This document shows, piece after piece, positions 46,555 through 56,977 of a stretch of 64,000 bases of DNA. The translations under genes were made by a program, and so were the position numbers. Location: assembly GCA_023053575.1 (NCBI GenBank), contig JAKZAP010000005.1, positions 9,548,001 through 9,612,000 of the forward strand, written 5' to 3'. The first letter of the stretch is position 1; each line of letters starts with the position of its first letter. Under the pieces are notes generated by a model. It worked only from the letters and a program-made list of their open reading frames with translations. It did not search any database and was not told the DNA's origin. Source of the stretch: Branchinecta lynchi. Its lineage: Eukaryota; Arthropoda; Branchiopoda; Anostraca; Branchinectidae.

Positions 46555-46620
46555 TTTTTGGTTTTATACATAAAATACTATCTGAAATAAAATAAAATTG
46601 TGCGCTTTGAAACCTTATAT

Positions 46621-46676
46621 TGTCATATGACACGACATTGAAAAGTAGCACTAGTACCCGATCTTGTCAAATGACA
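46621..46676. promoter_or_regulatory. Right subterminal palindromes TGTCANNTGACA (x2)
   Basis: TGTCATATGACA at 46621-46632 and TGTCAAATGACA at 46665-46676, 135-190 bp inside the right end of the piggyBac element; same 12-bp form as the three on the left. Confidence 0.5.
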
Positions 46677-47019
46677 AGATACTAATTTCCATGTTTCCAG
46701 AACGGATTTTGATCCGTAACTTGCAACATTGCTTATTTAGACCGGAAACATTATAGTTAAATATAAATTGTATTTTTAGATTGAAGAAAAATAAATCAGG
46801 TGCGAAAGGGTTAATTTGGACCCTCTCCCCCACCCCAAATACAGGGCTAAAGAGTCCATCTACAAACTCGACCTTACCCTTGACCCAAACAATCCTCACA
46901 CCAAGTTTCATCAAAATATCTCATTCCCTTCGAGAGTTATCGTGCTTACAGACGGACGGACGGACAACTTTTGCGATGTCATAGGTATCCCTCCACTTAC
47001 GTTTTGGGATCCCAAAAAG

Positions 47020-47585
47020 CACAAAATATACGCTCACCTACTGGTATTATTTTGACTATTCTATCTTTTCGGTAATTCCAGTAATCCTCGCAAGCCTTGA
47101 TTACATTACTCTTAGTTTATACTCGTCTGACACAGTTAAAACTGCAGATGTTGAAATTCAATGGGTCATGACCTCAGTGAGTGTGGTTCAAATCCCGGTT
47201 TTTCATTGTATGGTTCTCCCCAGAGACATAAAAAGGAATGTCATAATGAATTTCAATGTCCATATTGATGGTCATGGTATAACAAAATCGATTATGAAAG
47301 ACCGTCGTCAAGTTTGCTTTTATTTTTCGCGTCACTAATCAGACGCCCAGCGTCTAGTCAAACAAAATCAACGCTGTTTCCTTCCCGTGTGAACAGGCCA
47401 GAACATCCGCCTCGCTAGTGCCACGTTGTTTCCTTCGCAAATGACTGATGTGTGTAACGGCGGAGACCAACGAGTTTACACGGGCGACAAAGAAGGCTCT
47501 GTATTGGCGTTATTACAGTTTCGCGCTCCAAGTGGAACTTGAGCGTAGTCCCCCATCGCCTCATTACAAGCACTTGTGTAGACAT
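47020..47585. other. No recognised gene
   Basis: About 560 bp with no repeat family or coding signal that I recognise. Confidence 0.35.
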
Positions 47586-47589
47586 TGTG

Positions 47590-47797
47590 AAAAGTCGGTC
47601 CCATAGGGTAGTGGGTGATTTTCACTTTCTGCTGCTAAGACGTATTTAAAACCTCCATTACCTGGGACACAGATGACAGATTTTCCACTCATTAACCTCT
47701 GGATCTATTTTACCAAACCTGATCCAAGTGCTGACGGTGAGGGGATTAAAAGAAACTAGTCCGCTTGGAAGCGCTGAACAGAAATATGGCCAATTTT
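47590..47797 (+). mobile_element. One-armed copy of the 21775-22084 foldback
   Basis: Shares the loop (CCCATAGGGTAGTGGGTGAT, TACCTGGGACACAGATGACA) and the right arm (CTGACGGTGAGGGG.., AACTAGTCCGCTTGGAAGCG, ATATGGCCAA) with the full copy; the left arm is missing. Confidence 0.7.
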
Positions 47798-47867
47798 TGT
47801 CGGAACATTGTTGATCGGTGGACGGACGAGAGACCATCGTTCTTGCTCTTGTTCGTTCTTGATATCA

Positions 47868-48470
47868 AGCATTTATTTATTTATTTATTTGATCTAATAA
47901 AACGGCCAACTTGGGCCATACTAAACAACTAACAATAAATATTAACAACTAAAAACAATAATCTACCCAACATCAAATGCTGAATACAGCTCACGGTTCC
48001 ATGCCATCCAAACAGGTAAGGAGAGCCACATGTTTGGGCCCGAGAGAATCACAAAGAGTGGATTACTGGACCGAAGGATCCGGGTCTGGAGAGAGAAGAT
48101 AGACCGACGCCTGAGTTCCCCAAAAGAAGGAAGACCCTCACCGACAAACATCCCGGAAGCACTACAGTTCCAAGGTAGACCATGTAGCCACCGGAATGAA
48201 TTGTTATAAAGAACCCTAAAAGTACTCTCGCATTTCACAGATGTAGAGTGGGTTAGTGACAAACAATACAGTGGAGTACAGTAAGCCCTGAAAAGGAAAA
48301 TTTTAACTGAAGAATCACAACTAGAGAACTTTCTAATAAGGATATTAGCACGGACAGACAGTGATCGGGACACCACTGAAACATGGAGGTCGTCTCTAAG
48401 TGAACTTAGCATTGCCAGGAAGTGCCGAAAAACCGCCAAAAAAGTATCTTCTGAATTTGCTAGTCATGCA
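47868..48470 (-). pseudogene. Non-LTR RT C-terminus with AAAT tail, minus strand
   Basis: A 158-codon minus frame (47963-48439) reads HVSVVSRSLSVRANILIRKF, SCDSSVKIFLFRAYCTPLYC, SAF-type spacing and NNSFRWLHGLPWNCSASGMF. This is the post-palm part of CR1/L2-like reverse transcriptases (N.LIRKF....VK..LF..YC..LY). The 3' end on the minus strand is an (AAAT)n tail at 47876-47892. Upstream RT boxes are absent: a 5'-truncated insertion. Confidence 0.75.
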
Positions 48471-48480
48471 ATGCTAGTCA

Positions 48481-48589
48481 TTCATAACATTTCATGCATA
48501 ACGTTTGTCGCGACAGCAGAAAACATCCCAAGTGTTGTCGGTTGAAACAGCGCAAACTTGTGTTATTTGTGGTGAAATTTCTGACAGTG
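48481..48589 (-). mobile_element. CACTGTCAG-end element, inverted relative to 41038
   Basis: Ends TTTCTGACAGTG and contains GTTTGTCGCGACAG and TTGTCGGTTGAAACAGCGC; aligned end to end with 41038-41190 in reverse, with internal deletions. Confidence 0.6.
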
Positions 48590-49760
48590 AAAATCAGTAT
48601 CATGTCATTCAAGAGGTTAGATATTCGGGTCTCCAAGTTGAAAACTAGAAAGAGGGATTATAGATGCATTAATATTAGCTATAGGTACAGCAGAAGGAGA
48701 AAAGGTGGGAATAATTATATTACCCGTCAGCAACACAAAGGAAAAAAGAACGGAAAAGAAAAGAATTACAACAGCAAACAAATCAAGACAACATTTACCT
48801 TGATTAAAATCAAACGAAAATGCAGATTGTGGGCTGGGTCTTTATCAAAGTTGAGTCACAGTCCGATGGAAACAGAAAACAGAACTGTTGGTCCACACAA
48901 ACGCACAATCACTCTCTTCCAGCAACCGCCTCTCGGTGAAAATACTTTCAGAAAATCACAGGACCACGTTGGAATCATCAGTCAGCAACAGAAACTATAC
49001 AGTACCCAACAACTTCAATCTAGCCGCACTCACTAAAGATTTTGGCACTGGAGCTCCGCCGCCATCTATCTTCTTAGTCAGAAGATGCTGGCGTAGATAG
49101 AAACGGATTACAGATAGCACTGCAGACAGAGTCACTCCTTACAAGCGGAGCTGTTTCTCTTGTATGGACTCCAACGTAAAAGCTAAAATCTTCAACTTTT
49201 CTTTCCCTGCATCACCGAAGTAGGCTATATCCCTTTTTAGATCCAGGTATGCACTCCTTTTCTTAGATCTTAAGATTAAAACTGACGAGACGGCTTTTGC
49301 CATCTATTATTCGGATTGGATAAGACAATGTTCTTCCTTTTAGACTGTCGGCAATAGATAGCAACTAATATGCACGATGAAAGGAAATACATTCCTCTAC
49401 GAATTTGTCGGCACATGTTTGGTTGTCCCCCCCCCCCCCTCAGTCTTAGGATGTTAGTTACGCCCCTGCCAACCAGAGGCAAGGGCGCTTACAGCGGCGT
49501 CACGTTTGAGAGGAGGCCCCCCCCCCCCAAAAAAAAAAAAAAATGTTGCCGGACAGCTAGTAAAAAATAACAGAGTCGGCGCGAAACGCCACGGTTTTAG
49601 TTTTTTCGTGAAAACAGTTTTTTTTTTTAATCAGCCGATTTCTCGTTAAAACTGTAGTTTTTTTCTTCAAATCAGTCGTTTTTCCGCAAAAGCAGTCGGT
49701 AAAAATGACCAGCCAGTCGGTAAATACCTTATATTGAAATAATGCATACAACGGGTACGG
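48590..49760. other. Unassigned; poly-C and CAGTCGGTAAA motifs
   Basis: A 180-codon plus frame (48494-49036) starts inside the preceding repeat and is lysine/asparagine-rich; not accepted. Poly-C runs at 49428-49439 and 49520-49530. From 49565 there are several CAGTCG-type motifs (AGTCGGTAAA), also found at 51440-51545. Confidence 0.4.
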
Positions 49761-49764
49761 TATG

Positions 49765-49930
49765 TCAGCCTCGATGCTTTATCAGCAGAGCAAACTGGAG
49801 TTATTTTGCTCTGTTGGGCAGCGACATTTCGGCCCTTCTTGGCAAGGGTCCTCATCAGGCTGTCAATCTTCAGGGTCAACGTCGGGGAAGGAAACAAACC
49901 TGCAATTAATAACTAAAGCTTCTACCGACT
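49765..49930 (-). mobile_element. Family M, single arm
   Basis: GACATTTCGGCCCTTCTTGG through GGCAAGGGTCCTCATCAGG, CTGTCAATCTTCAGGGTCAA and GGGGAAGGAAACAAACCTG. Its complement appears 1.4 kb away at 51225-51395, flanking an F1 pair. Confidence 0.65.
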
Positions 49931-49976
49931 ACAAATATGTTATTCGGGGAAATTACTTTTAAATTCCACTGTAGGG

Positions 49977-50845
49977 AAAACAAGATCAAAGGTGTCACTG
50001 GGATCCCACAAATCTAAGATTTGATCCAGACAATTGGGTCTTGTCTTCGCCAGATCCGTCTTCGCCAGGCTAATCAGCAGAGAAAACCGAGTTCAGATGT
50101 TCTATCTATCTGTCTATCTATACCTCTATAAGCCATATCTATTTTGACGATACTGACCGAAACTTTCTGCTTTACTTCTGCCAAATTTGCGGTTTCGCCC
50201 GAATTCCGACCGAACTACTAGTCCAGCAAAAAAAAGAAAATTCCGAAACGAATCCAGCGTATCTCCTTATAAAGAACATATATCCATTTGTTCCATAAAG
50301 AACATCTAATCAACTTTAAATAAAACTTTGACTTAAAACAAATGCGGGTACAACCGGATTTCGGACTAACTATATGTCCGGGTAAAAAATTATTGTCTTA
50401 TACAGACTGAGCGTCTCATCTTACCCCTGAGTCTTCAGATAAAACTTTTTCTTTTAACATATTTTCCAGTTTTGACCGGATTCCAGGCGAACTAGTTGTC
50501 GACGAGAAAATTTGTGTCACCATCGTGTTTAACATGTTTTCTACCCCTAAATCAAACATTTAATCAACTTCAAATAAAACTGTTACTTTTAACAAACTTT
50601 CCGGTTTGCCGGATTCCTGACAAACTACTTGTCCGGCGAGAAAATGATTTTCTCCATCATGCTCAGCATGTCTTTTTACCCCTAAATCAAACATTTAACC
50701 AACTTCAGATGAAACTTTTACTTTTAACCAACTTTCCGGGATTTTTTCCGGATTCCTGACGAACTACTCGCCAAGCGAGAAAATGGTTTTCACCAGCGTG
50801 TTCAGCATGTCTTCTTACCCCTAAATCAAACATTTAATCAACTTC
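49977..50845 (-). repeat. F1 element copy g
   Basis: Starts AAAACAAGATCAAAGGTGTC, with a CTATCTATCTGTCTATC microsatellite and four ~135-bp units (ACTACTTGTCCGGCGAGAAA, CATGTCTTTTTACCCC). Lacks the GGGATCCCAAAACG end; at 50846 the sequence switches to the opposite strand of F1. Confidence 0.8.
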
Positions 50846-51155
50846 AGCACGATAACTCTCGAAGGGAATTTGATGAAACTTGGTGTGAGGATGCGTTGTG
50901 TCGTCGGACAAATCAAGTTAGTAGATGGGCTTTGTAGCCCTATATTTAGGGGTGGGGGAGGTGGTTCAAATTAAGGGGCAAACAAAATATTTTGAAACAG
51001 CTAATGTGATAGTCGATTATGGGGTAAGAAGACATGCTGAACACGATAATGAAAACCATTTTGTCACGGAAAAGTAGTTTGCCCGGAATCTGGCCGAAAC
51101 CAGAAAGTTTGTTAGAAGGAAAAGTTTTATTAGATGTTTCATTTACGGGTGTATA
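50846..51155 (+). repeat. F1 fragment copy h, opposite orientation to g
   Basis: Begins AGCACGATAACTCTCGAAGG and GATGAAACTTGGTGTGAGGA, continues through GGTGGGGGAGGTGG and one ~135-bp unit, then stops in unrelated sequence. The g-h junction is a tail-to-tail inversion inside the family sequence. Confidence 0.8.
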
Positions 51156-51224
51156 AGTCACAGTGTGCAGACATGCAGACTATTATTTGAAGATAATTCA
51201 CTTTACCGGTAATAAGATATTTAT

Positions 51225-51395
51225 AGTCGGTAGAAGCTTCAGTTATTTATTACAGGTTTGTTTCCTTCCCCGAAGTTGAGCCAGAGGATTGGCAGCCTGA
51301 CGAGGACCCTTGCCAAGAAGGGCCGAAATCGCTGATGAAGAATCATAGCTGACGTATCCGTTGTAAACATTGTTTGAACAAACACTTTGTCTATA
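51225..51395 (+). mobile_element. Family M, single arm
   Basis: CAGGTTTGTTTCCTTCCCCG, GCAGCCTGACGAGGACCC, TTGCCAAGAAGGGCCGAAAT, GCTGACGTATCCGTTGTAAA and CATTGTTTGAAC. Complement of the arm at 49765-49930. Confidence 0.7.
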
Positions 51396-51714
51396 GTAAC
51401 GCCTCTGGTCAAGTATGGGGAGGAGAGGCCCCCCCCCCCGGTCGGTCAGTCGGTACTATACCAGTCGAAAGAAATAGTTATAAAACAGTCAATTTTCCTT
51501 AAGAAAACTCAGTAAAACTTACAAGTTTCTCGGTAAACACCTTGGTTCCTCCCCCCAAATATGCCCCCCACCCCGCTGGGGTACCATCAACGAAATCAGA
51601 CTCATCAAGTAATTATAATTCCGGACATCTTGACTTGTCATTTAGAAAATTACCTACCTTCCAATCAACTTGATCGAAGAATACTTCCATTATAAACCCT
51701 AGCGGCGTCACCCC

Positions 51715-51960
51715 CTAAATGCTGAGAGACAACGACTATAGCTTAAAGCAAACTTCGCACTATCTACTGTTTCTGTTCCAATATTCAAAACTGTCTGAAG
51801 AATATAAAACTAAGTCTGCTTTTAAAAAATGATCACCGACTTTGGCTGTTTTAAGCCTTTTCCATGACCCATAGACTTCTTGCAAAAACTCGGCAAGATT
51901 CAGATAAATGGTTTTACACATCGGTAGCTTGATACGCGAACACTCGTCCGGAGCACAATG
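51715..51960 (-). repeat. Interspersed repeat R89, copy 2
   Basis: GCTGTTTTAAGCCTTTTCC and TCGCACTATCTACT are shared with 59885-60110. Confidence 0.5.
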
Positions 51961-52029
51961 CTCACGGAAATGTGGTCTTGTTAGCGGGTTTATAATGTAA
52001 CATATAGAATTTGGGTCTCCTGGATTCAT
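51760..52029 (-). CDS. 89-codon ORF overlapping repeat R89, uncertain
   Basis: Starts ATG at 52029 (MNPGDPNSICYIINPLTRPH) and includes FLQEVYGSWKRLKTAK. Composition is protein-like, but no family is recognised and the C-terminal half lies in an interspersed repeat whose other copies are broken. Could be an exon captured by the repeat, or chance. Confidence 0.2.
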   Translation of the reverse strand: MNPGDPNSICYIINPLTRPHFREHCAPDECSRIKLPMCKTIYLNLAEFLQEVYGSWKRLKTAKVGDHFLKADLVLYSSDSFEYWNRNSR

Positions 52030-52227
52030 AATTAATTACTGCAATTCGGAAGTAGATTGCATTGGCACTGTAGGTGCGACAAGTCCTTTAAGATGTGATA
52101 TCGAAGCATTTGACTTCCAGAAGAGTTTGTAATGGAACGTACGTCAAACTGTCTCAGGTCGTTCGGGAATTATGGAGATCACAGAAATACGTGAATTGAC
52201 TGTTGGACGGTCAAGGGAAAGATAGAT

Positions 52228-52274
52228 TGATGGTGTCGTAGGTATCACTCACTTTCATTTCGGATCCCGAAAAG
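52228..52274 (-). repeat. F1 terminal fragment copy i
   Basis: GATGGTGTCGTAGGTATCAC and TTTCGGATCCCGAAAAG: about 47 bp of the GGGATCCC-end of F1, minus orientation. Confidence 0.6.
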
Positions 52275-53205
52275 GCAAACAAGCTTATTGTCCACAGGTC
52301 CGAGAATTATGAACAACGTATAATTTATCGTATCTACTATACTTGCTTCATTCAGCGCTGATTACGGGTTTGGCAAAAAGGTTGAAATGTTGTTAGACTT
52401 TTGGGTTGAAAGTTGATTTGTCAGGGGTCGTCAACTCATAGCCTGCGATAGACTTTTGTAGTCCAAAGGTTCTCGGAACTCAAATGAGGGATTCTGGTTC
52501 CCACGGACAATTTGAAAACTTTCTTCTGAAATGTTAGCATTCATTGATGGTCATTACTAAAATTTAACCGACCAATCAGTTATTCACTGAAATGGGTTTG
52601 AAGGCCCGATGAAAATGCGTTACTTCGTTACTTCGCTATTCACGAATAAGTCGATTTTCAGATAGTGAAATTTCACTGTCAGATTTGCGGTATCTCTATG
52701 CGCTTGTACCTGTGTTGCATGCTTGGCGAAAAAGATATGGGAAAAATTTGTGTCGAAGCACTAAGCAGTAATCACCAAGCTCACTCGTGCCCATTGAAAG
52801 GCCGCGTTCGTGTTGAGATTCAAATTTTCGGTCCCATTGCAGAATTTGCGTTGTGGGGCGGCCGTAGATATTCTGAACGTCACTACTAGAGCAGATAGTG
52901 GAAAATAAAAGAAATTCCCTTAGCAGAATCCAAAGAATTCAGGGTATTCAGTTAAACTATACAATATAGAGTTCACCGGCTCTATAAGGACTATTGACTT
53001 TTTACTTTCGCTTCCTATTCTTTCTGTGTCTGTTTGTGCATTACACCGTTGTTCATTACTGTTTGTTTTGTTGTTTTTTCTACCCGTGATCAGCAAGTGC
53101 TGTTGGTGTCACAATATAATTGATTGATTGAAAACAAAAACGAAGTTTCATTAGCTTTTCTGACACGTTCTTAGCCGTACCCCTTAATTTGTATTCATAT
53201 TTGAT
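52275..53205. other. Unassigned; one retroposon-like tail
   Basis: No gene. At about 53085-53130 GTCACAATATAATTGATTGATTG-type sequence looks like a short-unit 3' tail. A 74-codon plus frame (52665-52889) has cysteines but no recognised motif. Confidence 0.35.
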
Positions 53206-53211
53206 TGTGCT

Positions 53212-53400
53212 AAACCGATAAGTCAGCTAAGATTTCTTCTAGTGATACTTCGGCCCTTCGTGGAACGGATCCTCTTTAGCTCTCCTCACGACCCTTGCCA
53301 AGAAGGGCTGAAATATTCTTAGAATAGATATCAACTGACTTATCGTTTGGCGACGTTAAAAATTATTAGCTTGGACTGAAGGAATACTGTTAGATTCAGA
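53212..53400. mobile_element. Family M, decayed foldback copy
   Basis: Left CTTCGGCCCTTCGTGGAACG, right CCTTGCCAAGAAGGGCTGAA, outer GATAAGTCAGCTAAG and CAACTGACTTATCG, ending with AGCTTGGACTGAAGGAATAC. Confidence 0.6.
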
Positions 53401-53848
53401 TTCAGGTTTCAGATTATTTGTTAACACAAAAAATAATATAACTCTGGAAAAAACTCCACCGCCTAAGAAACAAGACCAAAGGTGTCGATGGGATCCCAAA
53501 ATTCTAATATTTGATTCAGACAACTGGGTCTTGTCTTCAGATCCAGTCTTCGCCAGGCTAATCATCAGAGAAAGCCAAGTTCAGATTTACCTCTATAAGC
53601 CATATCTATTTTGACGATACTGACAAAGACTTCCTGCTTTACTTCCGCCAAGTTTCCAGTTTCGCCCGAATTCCGAGCGAACCACTAGTCTAGCAAAAAA
53701 AGAAAATTCAGAAAGGAATCCAGTGTATTTCCTTATCCCTACAAAGAAAATATAATCAACTTTAAATAAAACCTTAACTTACAAAAAATTCCGGTTACAA
53801 CCGGATTCCGGACTAATTATATGTCCGAGTAAAAAACGATTTTCATAT

Positions 53849-56640
53849 CATAAAATCTAAAGGTGAAAGTACTCAGTTGGCAAGGATCAGACCATGTGCC
53901 GGTAAGTTTAACAATAACGAATGAAGTATCTTGTCGGATGTCACCGCGAAAGCATAAGTCGAACCATCGGGAACCAGGGATCCTGAAAAATCTGAAACAA
54001 GAATGGTCACAGGAAGAGGATCAGGTATTTGAAAGTTTGTTATCTAGTAACCGAGTTAAGCAGTCCCTCCATGCGATTGTCATGGAAAGCGAGTCTCCAG
54101 ACCTTTTGGCGTGTAAGTTTCAATCAGTAGTTTATGAAATAATAGAGCCAATTCTAACACCGAGAAAACCTATTAAGCCTACTACAGATTCTTACGATGA
54201 AGAATGTAGGATATGTAAGCTTAGTTTAGTACAGTCTTTGGAAGCGCTACGCGAAAACACAGCACCACATGAGAAAACACGACTAATGGGTGTTTACAAG
54301 GAAAAACGTCGAATTTACAAAAAGCTTATCAAATTTAAGAAGGAGGCGGCAATTAAGAGAGAGATGAAAGAAACCCTGGAATCATTTTAAAATGTGACAA
54401 GAAATCATTCTGGAAAAGGGTGAGCGAAAAAAGACCAAACACGGGGAGGAACGCCCCCGACCCGAGTACTTGGCCGGCGCATCTGGGGACAAAGGAGGGG
54501 CAGATTCTGATGTGAATATTTGGTATGAAGAAGAATTTCTAAAATTGATGATGAAATTAATTTGCCTATGTTTGAACATGATTATGATTTAACAAAAAAG
54601 ATATCAGATAAAGAAATAAACGAGGCTCTTGATCGTATGGAAGGTGGGACGACCCCGGGTATCGACGGTATTCCAACAAAATTTTATAAACGTTTTGCCC
54701 CGCATTTCATAGCCATGTTTGTTTTCCTATTTAATAGTATCATGGCGACTCGAATTTGGCCAGATGCATGGAAGACTTCTATCGTTATACCTCTTTTCAA
54801 AAAGGGAGACCCCACATCACATGGTAACTATAGACCTATTTCTCTAATACCATGTGTAAGCAAGATACTAGAGAAAATACTAGATTCGAGGCTAGCAAAA
54901 TAGTTAAATCAGAATAAAATAATTAAAGAAGAACAAGGGGGGGGGGGGGGTCAGAGAAGATTATAGCACAATAGACAGGGTTTTTGTGCTGAAAGCGATG
55001 ATTGAGAAGCATTCCAAAGGGCAAGGTAAGCTTTACGTAGCATTCATAGACTTAGAAAGAGCTTTTGATAGTGTTGAAAGGATCCTTCTATTTGTAGAGA
55101 TGATAAGAGTAGGTCTGCCTAGGGTATTTGTAAGCTTATTAGTGAATATGTATAGGGCGACAAAAGGTATTGTAAGGATAGTAGGAAAAGGTACATCATC
55201 ACCTTTCGAAATTGGGAAAGGAGTAAAACAAGGTAGTTCTCTGTCCCCGAGAATGTTCTGTTTATATGTTAATGATATTGTGGATTTTTTTCAAAGTCGA
55301 TGGGCTCCAACGGTTAATCTAGGGAATTTTGCTTTATCAGTGCTGCTTTTTGCTGATGACGCAGCGCTGTTCGCAAAGACACCCCAAGATCTGCAAAACC
55401 TCATAAACATCCTTAAAGAATATCTAGACAAAAAGAAGCTGACCCCGAACGTTAAGAAAACCGTAGTCGTAATTTTTTCTGGAAAGACGAAAAAGCAAGA
55501 CGAAAACTGCGTCAAATTTTACTTTAATGGGATAGAGCTGCAGCAAAAACCAAGTGTTAAGTATCTAGGAATGATCCTCCCCAGTAAGGGGTGGTGGAAA
55601 GATCATATAAAGGAAATGGTGAAACGAGGGAAAGCAGTGTCATCGGCGATTTTGAGAAATCCCAGTGTTTCAGGCATAAAAGAGCTCAAAATGCAAAAAC
55701 AAATTTTTGCGATTAAAGTCCTTCCTACAATCCATTACGGCGCAGAACTTTGGGGTTTCGAAGCGGCAGCGCAATTAGAATCGCTTCAGTTGCAGCACTA
55801 TAAGAGAATTCTTGGAGTGACCATTACCACTCCTACACAGGCTCTGAAAGGAGACCTTGGAGTATTTTCGCTAAGGAAGTACAGGTTAGTCCAGATTATA
55901 AGGTTTTGGATCAAGATAGTTCAATTACCAGATGAAAGGCTGCTGAAACGTGCGTATTCAGTTTTGTTACAAGAAAGGAGAGCAAGATCGTGGACGCTGC
56001 AAGTAAAAGCTATCCTAGACCACGCAGGATTATCTTATGCATGGAATGGAGGCTTAGGCCCGACACAAGATCAGGGAGACATTTTAAGGAACTATGAAAA
56101 GACAACTGAAGATCAAGAAATCCAAGATTGGCACATTAGACTCCAAACTTCAGAAACTCTCAAGTTGTATGCTGAAATAAAAGAGGTGTTTGGTTTTAAA
56201 TATTATTTTAAACTAGGACTAGATCCTGCTACATTAAAAACTTGGTTCCAGCTCCGATCTAACAGTCTACCGATCCTTAGTCAAAATAAACTTTTCAATA
56301 GGAGGAAAGCTGGGACGGGAGAGACTTACATTTGCCCTCTTTGCAAGTTGGAAGAGGAGGATTTGAACCACTTCCTCTTAGAGTGCCAAGAGCTTTCGCA
56401 TTTGAGAGTAACATTTGTTTGGGGTGGGTTGGTATCGCTTCCCCGTATCCTGAAATCTACAAACCCCAAATGTATCGTAGAGGTTTGTAAATATGTGGTT
56501 AAAGGATTCAGTCTCAGGAATGAAAGTTTAGGTTAGATTAAGTAGAAGTGTATTCTAGAGGTGTAACTGTTTATTTGTTAAGTGAAAAGTGTATAAAATC
56601 TTGTATGGCCTTTCGGCTAAATAAACAAGCGTTATTATTG
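53849..56640 (+). mobile_element. 5'-truncated non-LTR retrotransposon, ~2.8 kb
   Basis: Inserted in F1 copy j. Starts inside the endonuclease domain and ends TTTCGGCTAAATAAACAAGC then a TTATTATTG tail. No clear target duplication beyond one or two bases. Coding content is described separately. Confidence 0.85.
53863..56536 (+). pseudogene. Non-LTR ORF2: endonuclease end, RT, zinc knuckle; frameshifted
   Basis: Part 1 (53863-54390) starts with GSDHVPVSLTI, the conserved SDH block at the end of APE-type endonuclease, then a basic linker. A frameshift near 54385 and TGA at about 54511 separate it from part 2 (54562-54903: EALDRMEGGTTPGIDGIPTK, SHGNYRPISLIP). TAG at 54901 and a poly-G run (54937-54950) precede part 3 (54986-56536). 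Part 3 has FIDLERAFDSVER (motif A), GKGVKQGSSLSPRMF (motif B), LLFADDAALF (motif C, catalytic FADD at ~55350) and VKYLGMILPSKGWW, and after a long C-terminal region a CPLCKLEEEDLNHFLLEC zinc knuckle at 56333-56386. A recently disabled copy; clade (I/Nimb/L1-like) not settled by eye. Confidence 0.9.
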
Positions 56641-56789
56641 TACAGACTCAGCCTCTCTTCTTACCCCTTAATGTGTCATCTAATCAAACTTTTGCTTTTT
56701 AAAATGTTCCGGTTTTGACCGGATTCCGGGCGAACTAGTTGTTCAGAGAAAAAATGTTTTTCACTATCGTGTTCACCATGTCCTTTTAC

Positions 56790-56977
56790 CAGGCCCGTAT
56801 CCAGGAATTTATTTCGGGGGGGGGGGGGGGGGGGGGGTTGCCTGCCGGTCGGACAAAAAAGTACAAAAAAGACATAAATCAGAGGGAAATGCATATAAAA
56901 ATGAGTATTTATGTATGTTTCGGGGGGGGGGGATGTTTCAAACCCCTACCCCCCCCCCCCCCCTGGATACGGCCTTG
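56790..56977 (+). mobile_element. hAT-type MITE, 188 bp, best copy
   Basis: TIRs CAGGCCCGTATCCAGG and CCTGGATACGGCCTTG. Identical 8-bp target duplication CCTTTTAC at 56782-56789 and 56978-56985. Long G-runs after the left end and C-runs before the right end, so the ends can pair. Inserted in F1 copy j. Confidence 0.9.

Larger units (their letters stand above)
43898..46810 (+). mobile_element. Complete piggyBac element, 2,913 bp
   Basis: TIRs CCCTTTCGCAC and GTGCGAAAGGG, flanked by TTAA at 43894-43897 and 46811-46814, the canonical piggyBac target duplication. Carries one intact transposase frame. The subterminal regions hold five 12-bp palindromes of the form TGTCANNTGACA. Intact ends, exact TTAA and an uninterrupted ORF suggest a recent insertion. 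Confidence 0.95.
43190..47019 (-). repeat. F1 element copy f, split by piggyBac
   Basis: F1 sequence runs 43190-43897 and resumes 46811-47019, ending ACGTTTTGGGATCCCAAAAAG-type sequence. Removing 43898-46810 and one TTAA restores the family sequence TTTGTCCTTTAATTTGGACC. So the piggyBac insertion is younger than this F1 copy. Confidence 0.9.

Noticed and set aside
48494..49036. 180-codon plus-strand ORF
   Set aside because: It starts inside the CACTGTCAG-family repeat, is K/N/Q-rich from A-rich DNA, and shows no domain or splice signals.
51225..51395. Functional hammerhead ribozyme
   Set aside because: The core and stem II look right, but no stem I partner, stem III partner or NUH cleavage site could be placed in this single-arm copy; kept only as a hypothesis for the family.
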